The translations under genes and the position numbers were made by a program. Shown here one piece after another: positions 11,466 through 23,058 of a DNA stretch of 64,000 bases; the first letter of the stretch is position 1, and each line of letters opens with the position of its first letter. The notes beneath the pieces were generated by a model. The model saw nothing but the letters and a program-made list of their open reading frames with translations, had not been told where the DNA came from and did no database searches. Source of the stretch: Lentinus brumalis (lineage: Eukaryota > Basidiomycota > Agaricomycetes > Polyporales > Polyporaceae). Location of the stretch: assembly GCA_001792895.1 (NCBI GenBank), contig MARA01000031.1:62001-126000 (forward strand), given 5' to 3'.

Positions 11466-12758
11466 CTAGAGTATGGGAACGACGAAGGTTCTGGTTTCCT
11501 GTCTAGGAACGGCGTCGGCGGAAGGACGAGCTCCACTCCGCCGCTTTCTGGACTGGACCGCGGCAACCAGCCTATCCAATGCCGGACGGTCTGCAGCCTC
11601 AAACTCTTCGCAGTCCCATCCGCGGTCGTACCCGAACCCGGTCGACGACATCTCGTACGTCAACCGCATCTGCGAGGATCGTTCCATGTTGTCCAATCCC
11701 CACTTTGTACGCAAGGTGACCTCCACTTCGATCAGCGCCTGCAGCTCCTCGTTGAAGCGGTCGCACACCTCCGCCCATGTGCGATCGGGGGGGCCGAGGC
11801 CACCGGCGATATGCATAGGGCACGAGTCAAGCGTGAGGGACATGAGGGTACGGCGGTGGCGGACGACGAAGTCTTCGATCCGCCGCGCAAATGAGAACGT
11901 CACACCGCCCAACGCGAGATGCTGCAGTGCGGGGTAGAAGAGGCCGCTCAGATCGACTCGCTCAACCGGTTGGTCGCTGGTGATCGAGAGCGACGTGAGC
12001 TGCCTTTGCGGTGGGACAAGCAGGCGGATTGGCACGATTTCCTGCCACAGCCACTCCCAGAGCTGCTCCGTGTTCTGACCTGGAGCGTGGAGGTTGTTCA
12101 TGCCGTGCGCGGAGACGCTGAGGCGCTCGACGTTCTCCAGGAGCCGCGCGAACCCAGCCTCCTCATACCAAGCGAAGGGAAAGGGTATGAGGTTTCTGAG
12201 CGTGAGGGTGCGGATGTGTGGAAGGTCCGTGTTCTGGACGAGGGATTGGATGATTACGAACTGCAGGAGAAGATGTTCGGCAGGTTCGTCCTCGTTCTCG
12301 ATTTGGCCTGCTGTGTTCCGCCTGTACGTGAAGAGCCGGGGATCGAAGTTGAAATCAACGGCGGAGAGTGCTGGGAACCTGTGGAGCTGAGCAAAAACCG
12401 AAACCAGGTCGACTTGCATGGCTCTCTGCAGAACGCCATTCGCTACATGCAAAACGTCAGTGCTTGAGGTAGAGCATCATGAGCAGATGTCAACCATACC
12501 TCGCACCGCATCAGGAACGTCGGTCCAGCGAAACACTATGGCTTGCACATGTTGAGCCAGGTCGTCGCACTCCATGAGGGACTTCAATCCCGAGGCGGAG
12601 TCGGGCTGGTTGGTAACGTATGCTGAGCGGAACGCCCGGGATGTTGCTAGGGTGCAGAACGTGCTATCGACCAAGCGAAGGCTCCGGAGTGTACCCTGGC
12701 AGCCAACGCTGTCTACAATTAGCCCGAGGAGCTCCGCAGGACAGCGTCGGATAGACAT
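11466..12758 (-). CDS. F-box protein with leucine-rich C-terminal part
   Basis: Exons 12758-12500 and 12442-11466 join to 411 residues ending in VPIL. The N-terminus MSIRRCPAELLGLIVDSVG, followed by TLRSLRLVDSTFCTLATSRA, is a typical fungal F-box (the Skp1-binding helix set of SCF ubiquitin ligases). The rest has leucine-rich strands such as LPHIRTLTLRNLIPFPF, LTSLSITSDQPVERVDLSGL and RRTLMSLTLDSC, as in the large Agaricomycete F-box/LRR-like family, so it is a likely substrate adaptor of unknown target. I placed the start at 12758 because further upstream only a GTG (near 12806) extends the frame. The stop is 82 bp from the stop of the convergent oxygenase gene. Confidence 0.8.
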
Positions 12759-13522
12759 CAAGGAAGTCGACGGTGTGCGCTGGCAGTAAGGGAAGCCGAC
12801 GCGCACGGTCGTCCTCTTCTTATATACCCTAGGCTTATCTTGAGATAAGCGATATCAGCGAACACAGCAAGAGCAGTACTTACACTTACTGAAGTGGCGA
12901 ATGAGGAGGTACAGTGGGGTGCGCGGATCCGACCCCAAGGGTCATTCCTGGAGATCGCGCACCACGATGGGAACGATATGGGGGGGATCCCTCCTTATCG
13001 CGCGAGAATCAAGGGCGACCATGACAGAACACACACCTTTCTTTTCCTCCTTGGTGGCGGGAGCGAGCGACGTGCGTCGTGCACCAATCCGTGGCGTGAT
13101 CTCGGGGGCCAACTTGATCCACGCTCGGAATCACCTAGAAGAACACCCGAAGGTGCAAGACCTTGATTTCCGTGCCATATCGGTATAACAATCATACAAG
13201 TAGAAGGGATGTTGTCGTGGAAGGATGCGTAGGGGAGCATAATATGTAGTAGAGCGCGCGTTCCGAGTCGTCGTCGTCGTCAGGACGGAGGGAAAAGAAA
13301 GTCATGCTGGTCTAGCCCAAGAGGAACCGGTCGTACTAGAAGTGGAGCAGGAGCAGGAATAGGCAAGGGGTGGACCTCCGAAAGCGCGAAGTAGCTGAAG
13401 GTGTACGTATGGCGATATAGCAGCAGTATATACTACGATGCGATTAGTCGAGTCGAGAAACCGAGAAACAAAGCCGAGAACACAGAGAGAAACGGAGACG
13501 GCTGACCGGGGCAGAGTAAATG
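12759..13522. other. intergenic, no confident gene
   Basis: Promoter of the F-box gene and 3' flank of KIN1. Open frames at 12894-13188 exist in two registers on the plus strand but carry no motif. Nothing else is seen. Confidence 0.45.
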
Positions 13523-16500
13523 TCATAGCTTGAGCTCAGTCAGCACGCGGCGGGCAAGCATGTGGTACTGCCAGCCATCGCCGCTCAATCTTCGGAATTG
13601 GATGCCATGAAGAGGCAACCAGGGCACCTGTCAGAGAGGATCAGAAGTGAGACACATGTGGGAGAATGTCACGGTAACCAACCTTCACGATGTTGATCTC
13701 GAACCGCACAGCCAGGGAGTTGGCGCCGATGCTCTCGAAGAGATTGGGGTCTACCTCTCCAGTAGGTAATGGGGATGCTGGAGCCTGCGGGGGGCTGGCC
13801 GGTACGAAGGGTATAGGCGGCAATGTCTTGCCGTTCGCCGGCGACTGCGACCGAGCAGATGAGTCTTCGGGAAGGGAACCCGCAAGGTTCTCCAATGTGC
13901 CGGAGCGAGCTGGTTCGACGGTAGCCGTGTGTGTATTGGAGGAGACGTGGAAGAACGACGACGACGCACTGCTGGCGGAGGTGCTGAGTGTAGTTGCGCC
14001 AGACGGGCGACTGGGCAGTTCTTTGTCCTTCGTAGATTCCCGCTCCTTGCTCCTCATACCAAACGAGCGTTTCGAGGCCTTCTTCGTGATCGTACGTTGC
14101 TTGTCTTCATAGGAACCCGTAGATGGGCGCTTCTGATGATACGCAGACGCCGGAGGTTGAATAGACGAGACGTCGATAGAAGGCATATGGATGCATTCGA
14201 AGCCCGTCTTCGTCTCCCGATACTGCACTTGCATGCGGTCGAGGACTCGCTTGATATCCGTCTTGATAACCTGAGGCGGTTTTGTCGACGTCGTCGCAAC
14301 GCTGATGACAGGGGTGAGAACGCGAAAACTCAAGCAGATGGGTAGATGGCATACCTGAAGAGACCTTTGAGGAAGACAGGCTTAAAGTCCTTGTCATCTC
14401 CCTGAGACTCCTCATCCCTAGTCACATCGCCAGCTCCGTTCTCAGCGGGCAGCTCATCGTTCTCCTGGTGCTCAGCATGCTCCTCCTCCTCTTCCGTCCG
14501 CCCGAAGAGCCTCTCTCCCAGTGGCTTCGAGGGATTGTAGGTTCCTCCCGTCGACGGTCTGCGATGACGTCCGATGGTACCGCCGACACCAGACAGCAGC
14601 GCAGCACCAGTGCTGCTTCTCCGCTCGTGGCGTGCCGAGCGTCCCTGTGGGTCAAGAATGGTCGCAGCACGGCGATGAATCGAGCCCACAGGCTGACTCT
14701 GACTCTGCGTGATGCTCCCACCGCCCTCCTGTGCGGCCTTCTCGTCAGCAGCGGAGAACTGCACGCCGTTCTTCTGGGCCTCCTTCTCTTGCGCCTCATC
14801 CTCAGCTGACGGCCGAGGGGTAAAGCTGGTGAGGATGCTGCCACGCTTCGTCGGAGTACCCGCCCGTCGCGAGTCGTCCCCGCGGCCGCCGAGTATGCTG
14901 CCGAATTTGCGCACCAGGGTCGCGCCCGCCGCCAGCACTAGCGGCGTGCGCGGCTCTTCCTCGCTCTCGCGCTTGTCGTTCTCAGGCGGCGCGTTCTGTT
15001 TCTCCGCGAATGTGCCGAGCTCGGGGCCGGCCGTACGCGGCGGGTCGAGCACGTCCCTGCGCGGCCGCAGTGTTCCGTGCTCGCTTGCCTCGTCCGTGCC
15101 GCCTAATCCGAACATGCCATGCCATCCGCGAACGCTTGGACGCTGACTGAGGCTGTGGCTCCGGCGATGGGCCGTGTTGGCAGGCTCGCGGGGCATGGAC
15201 ATGGACATAGAGAGGCGGGCAGGGGACGCCGCGACCGTCTTGGGCAACGGCTGGCCAGTCTTCGGTGACGCGAGCGCAGCATCGCGTGCACGGGGCTGAG
15301 GGAAGGTCGAGGTAGTAGGGGAAGGGGTTGCCGGGGTGACATCGTATGACATGCCAGAGTAGTGAGAAGTCTCCGGCGCAGGAAGGCGGGGAAGAGGCAT
15401 GCTGTAGTCAGGCTTGCCCGAGATGGGTGGGTCGCGCTTGCGAACAGTAGGCTGCGACAGCTGCTTCGCGGAAGTTGGAGGAGGTACAGGGGCATCGGAG
15501 GCGAGAGCATCTGGCCGCGAGCTCGACTCCAGAGAAAGCTGCGAGCTTGCAAAGTGACCAGGACCGTAGACCTTCTCGCGTTCCATCTTCTCGCGGACCA
15601 AGAAGTAGATGGAGATAAGGGGATGGAATCCATACGTGGGGTCTGGAGGCTCCCGCGCAGACTCCAGGAGGGACGAGTTCGACAAGTGGGACTGCGAACC
15701 AGGAGGAGAATTGGCAAGCGGGGTGCCAGGCGGCGATGAAGACGGGGAGAAAAGTTTGCGGCGGTAGAAGTCGAAGCCAGAGAAGCGTCTGTTCTTCTTC
15801 GACGGAGACTGGTCGACCCTCGTGGTAGACGTCGAGAAGCTGCCGTCATGCGAGATGGCGAGGGAGGAGTTGGAGAACGACTCGCCCCAGCGTACGTGCC
15901 CGTTCCGCCCGTTCGACATCCGCTTGCGCTCCCAATGCTGCACTGCGCGGTAGTACGCATCGGACTCCAGCACCTCGATCAGCTTCTGCTCGATCTCCTC
16001 GTCAGTGCCGAATTCGAACCCCTTCATGCTCTTGATCACATTCCGGTCAAGCTCATCGGCACGCAGGGGCTCGCGGTGCACAAGGTGGGAGTCGGGCGGA
16101 CCGCGATACCCACGGACCATCCACGGGTGACTCAGGACCTCGGACAGTGGCGCACGAGCAGCGGGATTCGTGACGAGCATGCGTGTGAGGAGATGCTTGC
16201 ATTCTGGGCGACGACGAGATTAGACGATGTGCGCACGACAGGAAGCTGACACTCACCTGCGCTCAGCCAGACGGGATATTCCACCAGCCCCCGCTTGATC
16301 TTCGCATGCAGCGCAGGCATGCTTTGATCGTCAAAGGGCACCTTCCCGCACACCAACACATACAGCACCACTCCAAAACTCCACACATCAACCTCGGGAC
16401 CTGTATAGACCTTGGCGTTTAACAGTTCGGGTGCCGCGAAGTAGAGTGAGCCGCAGAAGGTCGAGAGATGGTCGACAGGGTTGTAAAGGTTCGAGAGACC

Positions 16501-17471
16501 GAAATCGATGATCTTGATGTTCCCCGAATGCGAGATGAGAATGTTCTCGATCTTCAGGTCTGAAAGCGTCGGCGTCAGCGGGGCCCCACACTGCTCGACG
16601 GCCGGGATGCTCACCTCGGTGTACGATGTTGTTCTTGTGGCAGTAATCCAACGCACTTCCGATTTGCCGCGCGAACTTGCGTGCGACACGTTCTCGCAGA
16701 CGTCCATGGCTAATGATATAGTCGAGCATCTGCCCGCCGCTGACGTATTCGAACACCATGTAGTAATGGTGCTGGTGGACGATCATCTCGCGCATCCCAC
16801 AGATGTAGGGGTGATGAAGCAGCATCGACAGCGCCGCCTCACGGATCGTGCGTATCTCCTTCGAAGCGTCCTTCGACGCCTGCTTGGCAGCCGCATCGGA
16901 CGTAGGCGCAGCGGCGGCGGGGCTGGGGACGACTCGGGGGAGAATTTTGACCGCGAGCTAGACCCAAAGTCACGTCCCCGGACAAAATCCACGCAGAACA
17001 ACGGCTGCTCACCTTCTCGCCTGTGATGTTGTGGTGTGCGAGCTTCACCTTCCCCATGCTCCCCGCGCCCAACGTCTTGCTAAGCGTGTAGTCTCCTAGT
17101 ATCCGGGTCCCACCGCGTGACTTGCTCGTAGAGCTGCCTTCCGTACGTCCCTGACGTCCCTCATCGTATCTCTGGTCGCGTTCGCCGTTCGTGGGTGGGG
17201 CGTAGGCCTGAGGTGGCATCGACACCGGCCGCGGTCTCTGCGACGTCGACGACGCCCTCGTCTGAGGTTGAGCATATCGCTCTGACTTCTCCGCACGGTC
17301 CATGGCAGGCCTCTGTCTTCCCTTGTCTGTTCGATCCGGTGTCTGTGCTGCAATGGGTTTCTGGGTGATGGGCACGTCGTATTCAGGGCCGGCGACCATG
17401 CCCCCGTGGGTCGAAGTCGAGAGGCCTTCTTGGGTCACAGGAGTGGTCAGGCCAGTCGGGTATGCGTCCAT
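13523..17471 (-). CDS. KIN1: KIN1/PAR-1 (MARK) family serine/threonine protein kinase
   Basis: Six exons (17471-17013, 16957-16615, 16559-16257, 16203-14355, 14301-13683, 13627-13523) add up exactly to 1225 codons plus stop. The kinase domain starts near residue 125: glycine loop LGAGSMGKV 134-142, ATP lysine K157 (LAVKIL), HRD 266-268 with DLKIEN, DFG 286-288, activation-loop Thr301 and Ser305 in [17 protein letters not shown] ending at E312. Thr301 is the position phosphorylated by LKB1-type kinases in MARKs. A long Ser/Pro-rich disordered middle follows. The C-terminus is a KA1 domain split by the last intron ([21 protein letters not shown]) and ending in the hallmark ELKL. Known members control cell polarity, septation and exocytosis at the cell cortex; KA1 binds acidic membrane lipids. 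The length fits fungal Kin1. The start is at 17471; no better upstream exon is seen. Confidence 0.94.
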
Positions 17472-17919
17472 AAACCCGCTGAGCGGTCTGCGACGACGAG
17501 TTGGACGACGTGGGGGACGTTGTGCACGACGGCGGTGGTAGTTGATGGCAAGAAGTTGAGGCGCTCACGCGGGCAATGCACGGACATTACTGACGATCAC
17601 TCCGGACTCATTAAAAGTGAATATATTTGAAGTACATCCCACGTTGCTACTATACGCGAACAAGACGGCGTCGGTGATGAATGCTGCAGCAAAAGTCGCA
17701 AGACAGCGAGGTCTAGCTAATGTACTGCATTGAGGCAAACTCCGAGGGCCGCTCACAAGACATTGTACAGTGAGATGACCTGAACAGCGTCTGCATTGTC
17801 CCTTCAGGACCGACCAGTGACAACTACACGTACTACAAGGAGGAAGGATGGAGGACTACGAACTGTGTGAGTCAAGTATATACCAGTGGTAAAAGCTAAG
17901 ACGCACTCTCCAGGGTGTG
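17472..17919. promoter_or_regulatory. KIN1 upstream region
   Basis: About 450 bp between the KIN1 start codon and the stop of the next gene upstream (SPC1), both read leftward. It must hold the KIN1 promoter and the SPC1 3' end. I see no clear TATA box. A pyrimidine-rich GC segment (17,480-17,540) directly precedes the ATG and may be 5' UTR. Confidence 0.4.
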
Positions 17920-18798
17920 TCACTCGGTCTTCGTAGCCTTGACCGGGAGCCACTTCACCGGATGACGTCTGTACGCTGGCCACGGTGGGATAACGGCCTT
18001 GGGGAGTGAAGCGTCAGAGCCATAAATGTTCATGGTATGGGGCGATACCCGGCAGCCATGCACTGGAAGCCGTGGTCCTAATAGGTGCTGCAGGATTCGA
18101 TCTGAATGGCCGTTACCAAGCCGCCACCGCCTCACTCCAGCCGGTGCAGCTGAGCAGCCGTCAGGCATGATAAGGAGGCTCAAAGGCTCACGAAGTCTTC
18201 ATCATCTGTGCAGCTTCAAATGTGACACGGTTACACTGTGAAGCCTGAAAGATGATGGGTATCGACACCTCATCAGGTCTTCAGAACATGCCGCGCGTGC
18301 AGCCTGATCCAACCGAACCTGGTGAAAGCAGGGCAGAAGCTGGCCCCTAGCATTGCGCACGCATCATGGCAATGAACGCCGTCACCTCAATCAGCGTAAC
18401 CTGTGTTGTCCGCAACACCGCCGCCGCCGCCGCCAGGGTCACAAAGGACTCGTGGTAGGGACTCCACGAGGGCGTACTGGCTCAGTATTTCAGGACACAC
18501 ACAACCAAATGGCATAGGAGGGTAAGAGGGGCATTGCAAGAGACGACTTCCAGCAAGCAACCCATTGACGTAGTAGCAAAGTACTCACCGCACTCAGTAA
18601 TATGACAAACAATGTGAACACCCCGAAGAGCACGCGGAGTGACTGGGCGGCGTAACCCACCACGAAGGAGACGACCTATAACGACGATGAGTTCTTGTAA
18701 AGGCGGATCGTGAGTAAAATACACACCGTAGCAGCGATCAGAGTGTTCCTGGTGATCTGCTCAACAAGTTTCTGACCTTCGAAGTCCTGCAATGTCAT
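17920..18798 (-). CDS. SPC1: signal peptidase complex subunit 1 (SPC12-type)
   Basis: A small ER membrane protein, the non-catalytic 12-kDa subunit of the signal peptidase complex. Exons 18798-18727, 18675-18589 and 17997-17920 give 78 residues: MTLQDFEGQKLVEQITRN, then the hydrophobic hairpin SFVVGYAAQSLRVLFGVF and TLFVILLSA, then VIPPWPAYRRHPVKWLP and a short basic tail. DFEGQKL, the two helices and the PPWP-Y-HPVKWLP ending are the conserved marks of the family, and the length is normal. The second intron would be 591 bp, about ten times the local norm. The acceptor at 17998 gives the correct PPWP reading; an extra exon inside the intron cannot be excluded, because there is an open stretch near 18,350-18,445 on the same strand. 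Confidence 0.85.
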
Positions 18799-21371
18799 GG
18801 CGAGGTCATGGAGGGCACGACAATCGCGTGGAGAATACGAACAATCTTCCCCTCAAGGTATCTCTGCAGAACGTCGCCCATTTGAGATTGTCGTCGATAG
18901 TACAAACTCAGGAATTGTTGGATTAAGTTGAAGCCCGAATGGACGCGGGGAGAGCGTACACGTCGTGAGCGCTTCAGTCGGCATCCTCCGTTGGCTCCGC
19001 GATTGCTGGCGCTCCGAATGCGCGCGCTCCGCGTCGACCTTGTCCTCCTACCACCATGTCATTCAGTATCACCTCCCCATATCCTCGCGCCAGGAACTTG
19101 ACGAAAGTCCTACGCTTGACCATTCATTCTCTTGACTTGACTCTATGACTTGCCACGTCGACGGCGCTCGGAGCGCCTGAACGTCATCCGTTGACGACGG
19201 GCACTGGACTCCGGACATACGTATACGTAACTGTGATCGCACGGTCAAGAGGTGAGCTCAGGTTTTTTTTCGCAGTATCAAGTGTTCAAGGCGAGGGAAG
19301 CATCGTTCTATTATTAGCAGAAAGCACGCCTCGTCCGTATTGTAGAGTTGTTCGGACAGAATCCGACGCATACACTCGCATACAACAACATGAGTACCCG
19401 AACCTGACTCGCAATGCTCCAAGCCGCTCCATACTGTGGGATTGAACTCGATGAGATACATCCATATTGTGTCTCTGATGTGCGGTACTCTAGCTGGTGA
19501 GCACACCGCATATATGCGCCTTCCGCTTGTCGAGCGCGCTGAAGCTCACAACCGACTGTCACTCTGCGCAGCTCTCTGTTGAGGCCGATATGGGCGTTCT
19601 CGTCCGCACTAGCTCTCTCTCACACAGCGCTGCCTGCTGCGGGAAGATCATTGTCGTGCTCTTGCTGGTGAGTACGCCGTGTGTATACCACTTGTCGTTG
19701 ACAAAGGGCTCTGTTCGCGTCGCACGAGCCAGCCTTGGGTGTCCAATCTCAACTCTCACGATGGCGAGGCGCAATACCTCTATGCCGCCAGGAGGTCGCG
19801 AGCAGGACGCCAGGCGAACGCGATAAGTCAACTTTGCCTTATAAGCTCCGTTTCGTGCACCGAAGCATACGTCTGAGACGATCATCCGCCGACGCACAGA
19901 TGCGCAATGGTGTTCAACGCGTTTGTGACTACTTCCTGGGAGCGTCAACGTGATCCTCTTCGTGCACTCATCATTTCGACCAGGACACTCGCGCGGGGAC
20001 ATGGTTCCGCACGGTCTCGCTCCAGCACGACTTATGGACATCGACGACCTGCCTTGGTAGTCTCTCCCTTACACCAACAGCACCGCGCATGCACATGTAG
20101 CGGTCCCAAGACGTTCACGCGATCTTGATGCCAGCAGCCAAACCGAAGCTGCTACCTATTTCAGGCCAGGAACTCAGGAATAGAAGGATGCGTTCATAAG
20201 GATCCAACGAAGATCTACAGCGAGACATGGTCATTCTGTTCACGTTTTGGCGTCGCAGGGCGTTCCGTAAATGTTCGTAGGCGCATGGGATTCCCGCGAT
20301 ACATTTACACCTAACGCCTCGCAGGTTCGTTGCATCATCTCCAATTTGAGACAGACAGCGCGACTTGGGTCTCAATTGGACCTACAAACTGCCCTCAAGT
20401 ATCATCGGCCCTGTGTGGGTTCGATGTTGCCATACGACTAAAAGCGGGAATTGTTGTGAGTGGTATCTCGAGTGCACTCATCCGTTGACGCTGTCCAATT
20501 AGATTCCATGCTATAGTCGCGAAACTCCGCGGGCGTTGACATGCGTGGAGTACATCGGTTGTGGCGAGTTGCCAAGATGAACCAAGTGTGCTTGCATCCG
20601 CATCGTGCCGTCAATACCAAATGGCCATCAAGGGTCACTAGGTCATATGAAGGCCAGCGATTCGGATGGTCCTCTGCATAACATCCGGCGTTGATTCGAT
20701 TTGGACCAATATTTCGCCTGGCCAGAATGCGCTCTCCTTCCGTGGCCATACAGAGAGAATAACAGCAGGACAGCACTTCGCACTTCGATTGATATCAAGC
20801 TCAAGATTGTACCACGAGCCTCTAGGTCCTGCCGGGTGATCCAGGGTCCCCGCTGGTTCCTAGAGTACCTACTGCGGGTCAAGGCCAGGTCAAGATACAC
20901 CTTGATATACCCATGCGGCAGGAGGCGTATGAATCAGTGACACCGCCGGCCTGTAAGAGCGCGAGATCTAGTTCCGAAAGCTGTCTTCCGTACATGCGTA
21001 AGTTTGTCCCGTGGATATTCGCAGTTGGAGGCTCCCCTACTCACTGGACTTTTTCTAGATGGTCCCCATGCAAGTACCAGGTTCTTCAGGCGCGATTGCC
21101 ACCGCACACAGAGGGAAGAGGGTTCGGTCGACGTCAGCTGGGCACTGCGGCCGTCAAGAAGTGCGATCATTTCCGAATCTACCGGCATAATACACGCGCC
21201 CGATCGCCATAATTTGGCTGCTCCCACACTTGCGGGGTCAGCTCAACCTTCTGCAGGTTAGAGGCAGAATGTATCGCGAAGTAGCTACAGTTAGAGAACG
21301 GCCGACTCCTCTTTGCATTTAGGCCAGATGCATATGTATCGAGATTACATAGAATGCATGACAAGAGACCC
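18799..21371. other. no confident gene; left flank of the tandem array
   Basis: 2.6 kb without a recognisable protein. Open frames on both strands are common (minus 20041-19559 of 160 codons, plus 19497-19826, minus 20776-20438), but I could not join them into a domain. A stretch at 19,585-19,670 (+) is hydrophobic and ends at a GTGAGT, so a decayed membrane-protein gene is possible. The sequence is AT-richer than the genes to the left. It stops matching the array abruptly at 21,372. Confidence 0.4.
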
Positions 21372-22060
21372 AAATGCAGACATATCCGAGGCAGCCTCCC
21401 GCTGCCGCGAGCTCGCGACTTGCTCGTCAACCACAACCTCGCTTCACTTTCTCCGTCTGGCTCGGCGGGTCCGTTCGCCAATCTTGCATCTAGGGGTACG
21501 ACTCCGAAGATAGATCAACACCGGGAACTCAGGGTCTCAAGCGCGCGCATTATAAGTGCATCTGACACACCCTGAGGCCTCGACAACTTGGATTCCGCAT
21601 TGTCAGCACCGTGTCGGTCCTCCTTCTGCCAGCCGCACCCCGCGACGCTTGGATACTCTGACCGTACCGCGAAGCAGTGCGACAACGGTGTGTCTGCACA
21701 GGTCACAGCGCACAAAGTCCGCACAGCCCACCCGCATCTACTTCGCGAAGACACACACCGCCTCCTCGAACATCGATAATTGTCTCGGGTTTTAATCCGC
21801 GTGGAGACGGTGACAGCTACATGTCCTCCCATCGGGCGAGTCGGTCCCCCGCGAGCGCAGGGGAATCCGGAGGTACGCACTCCTTTAAGCAGGCGCTACG
21901 AAGACAGATCCTGATCTATCACTCTGCTACTTACTTGCAGCTCCTCCTCCTTCCTACCAGCCCGAGCGTGCAAATCTTCCCACCAGAGGTGCGTATTCTC
22001 TCTCGGTACGTCCATCTCGTCTCATACCGCTCAGTCCCCCGCTCGCACGCTTCGCCATCC

Positions 22061-23008
22061 ATGATCGGCCCCCCGCCCTCGTTCTACGACCCCAACCAAG
22101 CCGTCGTCCCGGAGGGCCCGGACTACAACCAGTGGGTCATGGAGAACTACGGCGGAGGCGGCGGGCAGTACGCCTACGCCCAGGGAGGCGCAATGTCCGG
22201 TAATGTCCCCTTCCAACAGCAACAACCCCCACAGTCCCAGCTCCACCACGTCGCCGTCCCGCCCCCGCCCCAGAACCAGTACAACTTCGTGCAGGAGCAG
22301 TACGCCCCGGACGGAGGGGCCTCCTACGACTCGCACCTCGTCCAGAATGCCGCCGACCGCCCACACCGCGGGCTCCCCGCGACCCGCATCTCCCGCCGTG
22401 GTGGCGCTGCAGTCAATTACCCCGCTGTGCCCCAGCTCCGTGTCCCTGGCGCACCCCCAGGCCCGTACCAGCAGTCGCAGCAGTCCCCGCCGCACGGGCA
22501 GCCGCCGTTCGGCCCGGCGAACGAGTCGTACTTCTACGCCGGCGAGCCCCAACCGCAGCAGCAGCAGCAGCAGCAGCCGCCCCCGCCGCCGCAACAGCAG
22601 CACTCGTCGTACAACTTTGTCGGCTACCAGCCCGAGCAGTACGCCTCCGCGTCGTCGTACACGCCGAGCTCGGACTTCACGACCCTGCCGTCCTCTGTCT
22701 CGACCCCTTCGGTGGGTGGCACGGACGACGGGCATACTCATGCTTATCCTCTGGCATCCCAGCACCCTTCCCAGCATCCGCAGGCGTCTTCGTCCTCCCG
22801 GCCGACCGGTAGCGCCGCGCGGGGCCGCGGGCGGGGAGGCAAAGCGATGAAACGCGCGCGCGTCGGGCGCGTTGGGCGACGGGGTTCGCGATGTGCGGGC
22901 ACTAACCCTCCGGCTGGGCCCGGGCGTCGGCTGTGCAGGCTATCAGCGGGCTGCGAACGAGATGCACCAGATGCAAGCCATACCTCAGGGTGTTCTGGGG
23001 GAATATAG
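22061..23008 (+). pseudogene. truncated regulator exon, copy 1 (N-terminal region only, new tail)
   Basis: An open frame of 315 codons. It starts MIGPPPSFYDPNQAVVPEG and runs through Gly/Tyr-rich, Pro/Gln-rich and Ser-rich low-complexity segments, with SYDSHLVQNAADRPHRGLPA as the most protein-like block, to the basic GRGRGGKAMKRARV. The parent gene then continues with an acidic stretch and the zinc cluster; here the frame enters unrelated sequence and stops after about 45 further codons. The frame is undamaged, with a CAG tract of 7. No DNA-binding or activation domain is left, so it would encode only the disordered N-terminus. Whether it is expressed cannot be judged from sequence; promoter and 5' UTR are present. 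Confidence 0.82.
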
Positions 23009-23058
23009 GCATGGTAGGTGTTCTGGGGTAATATAGGCATGGTAGGTGCTCTGGGGAG
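22989..23058 (+). repeat. 28-bp minisatellite, array unit 1
   Basis: About two and a half copies of a 28-bp unit that begins GGTGTTCTGGGG, continues with AATATAGGCATGGTA, and is followed by a purine-rich G-strand to about 23,160. It lies 120 bp after the chimeric junction. Unit 2 has the same form at about 32,352. Confidence 0.75.

Noticed and set aside
22031..22777. Long minus-strand open frames opposite the regulator exon (about 250 codons in each copy, up to 555 at 40,668-42,335)
   Set aside because: They are antisense to a Pro/Gln/Gly-rich exon in GC-rich DNA, read as Arg/Val/Leu-rich low complexity, and have no domain. These are shadow frames.
22930..22990. RTRCTRCK-like text just after the chimeric junction, suggesting a second zinc cluster
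   Set aside because: Only four cysteine-type positions fit by chance, the frame is not that of the truncated regulator, and no further cysteines follow with the right spacing.
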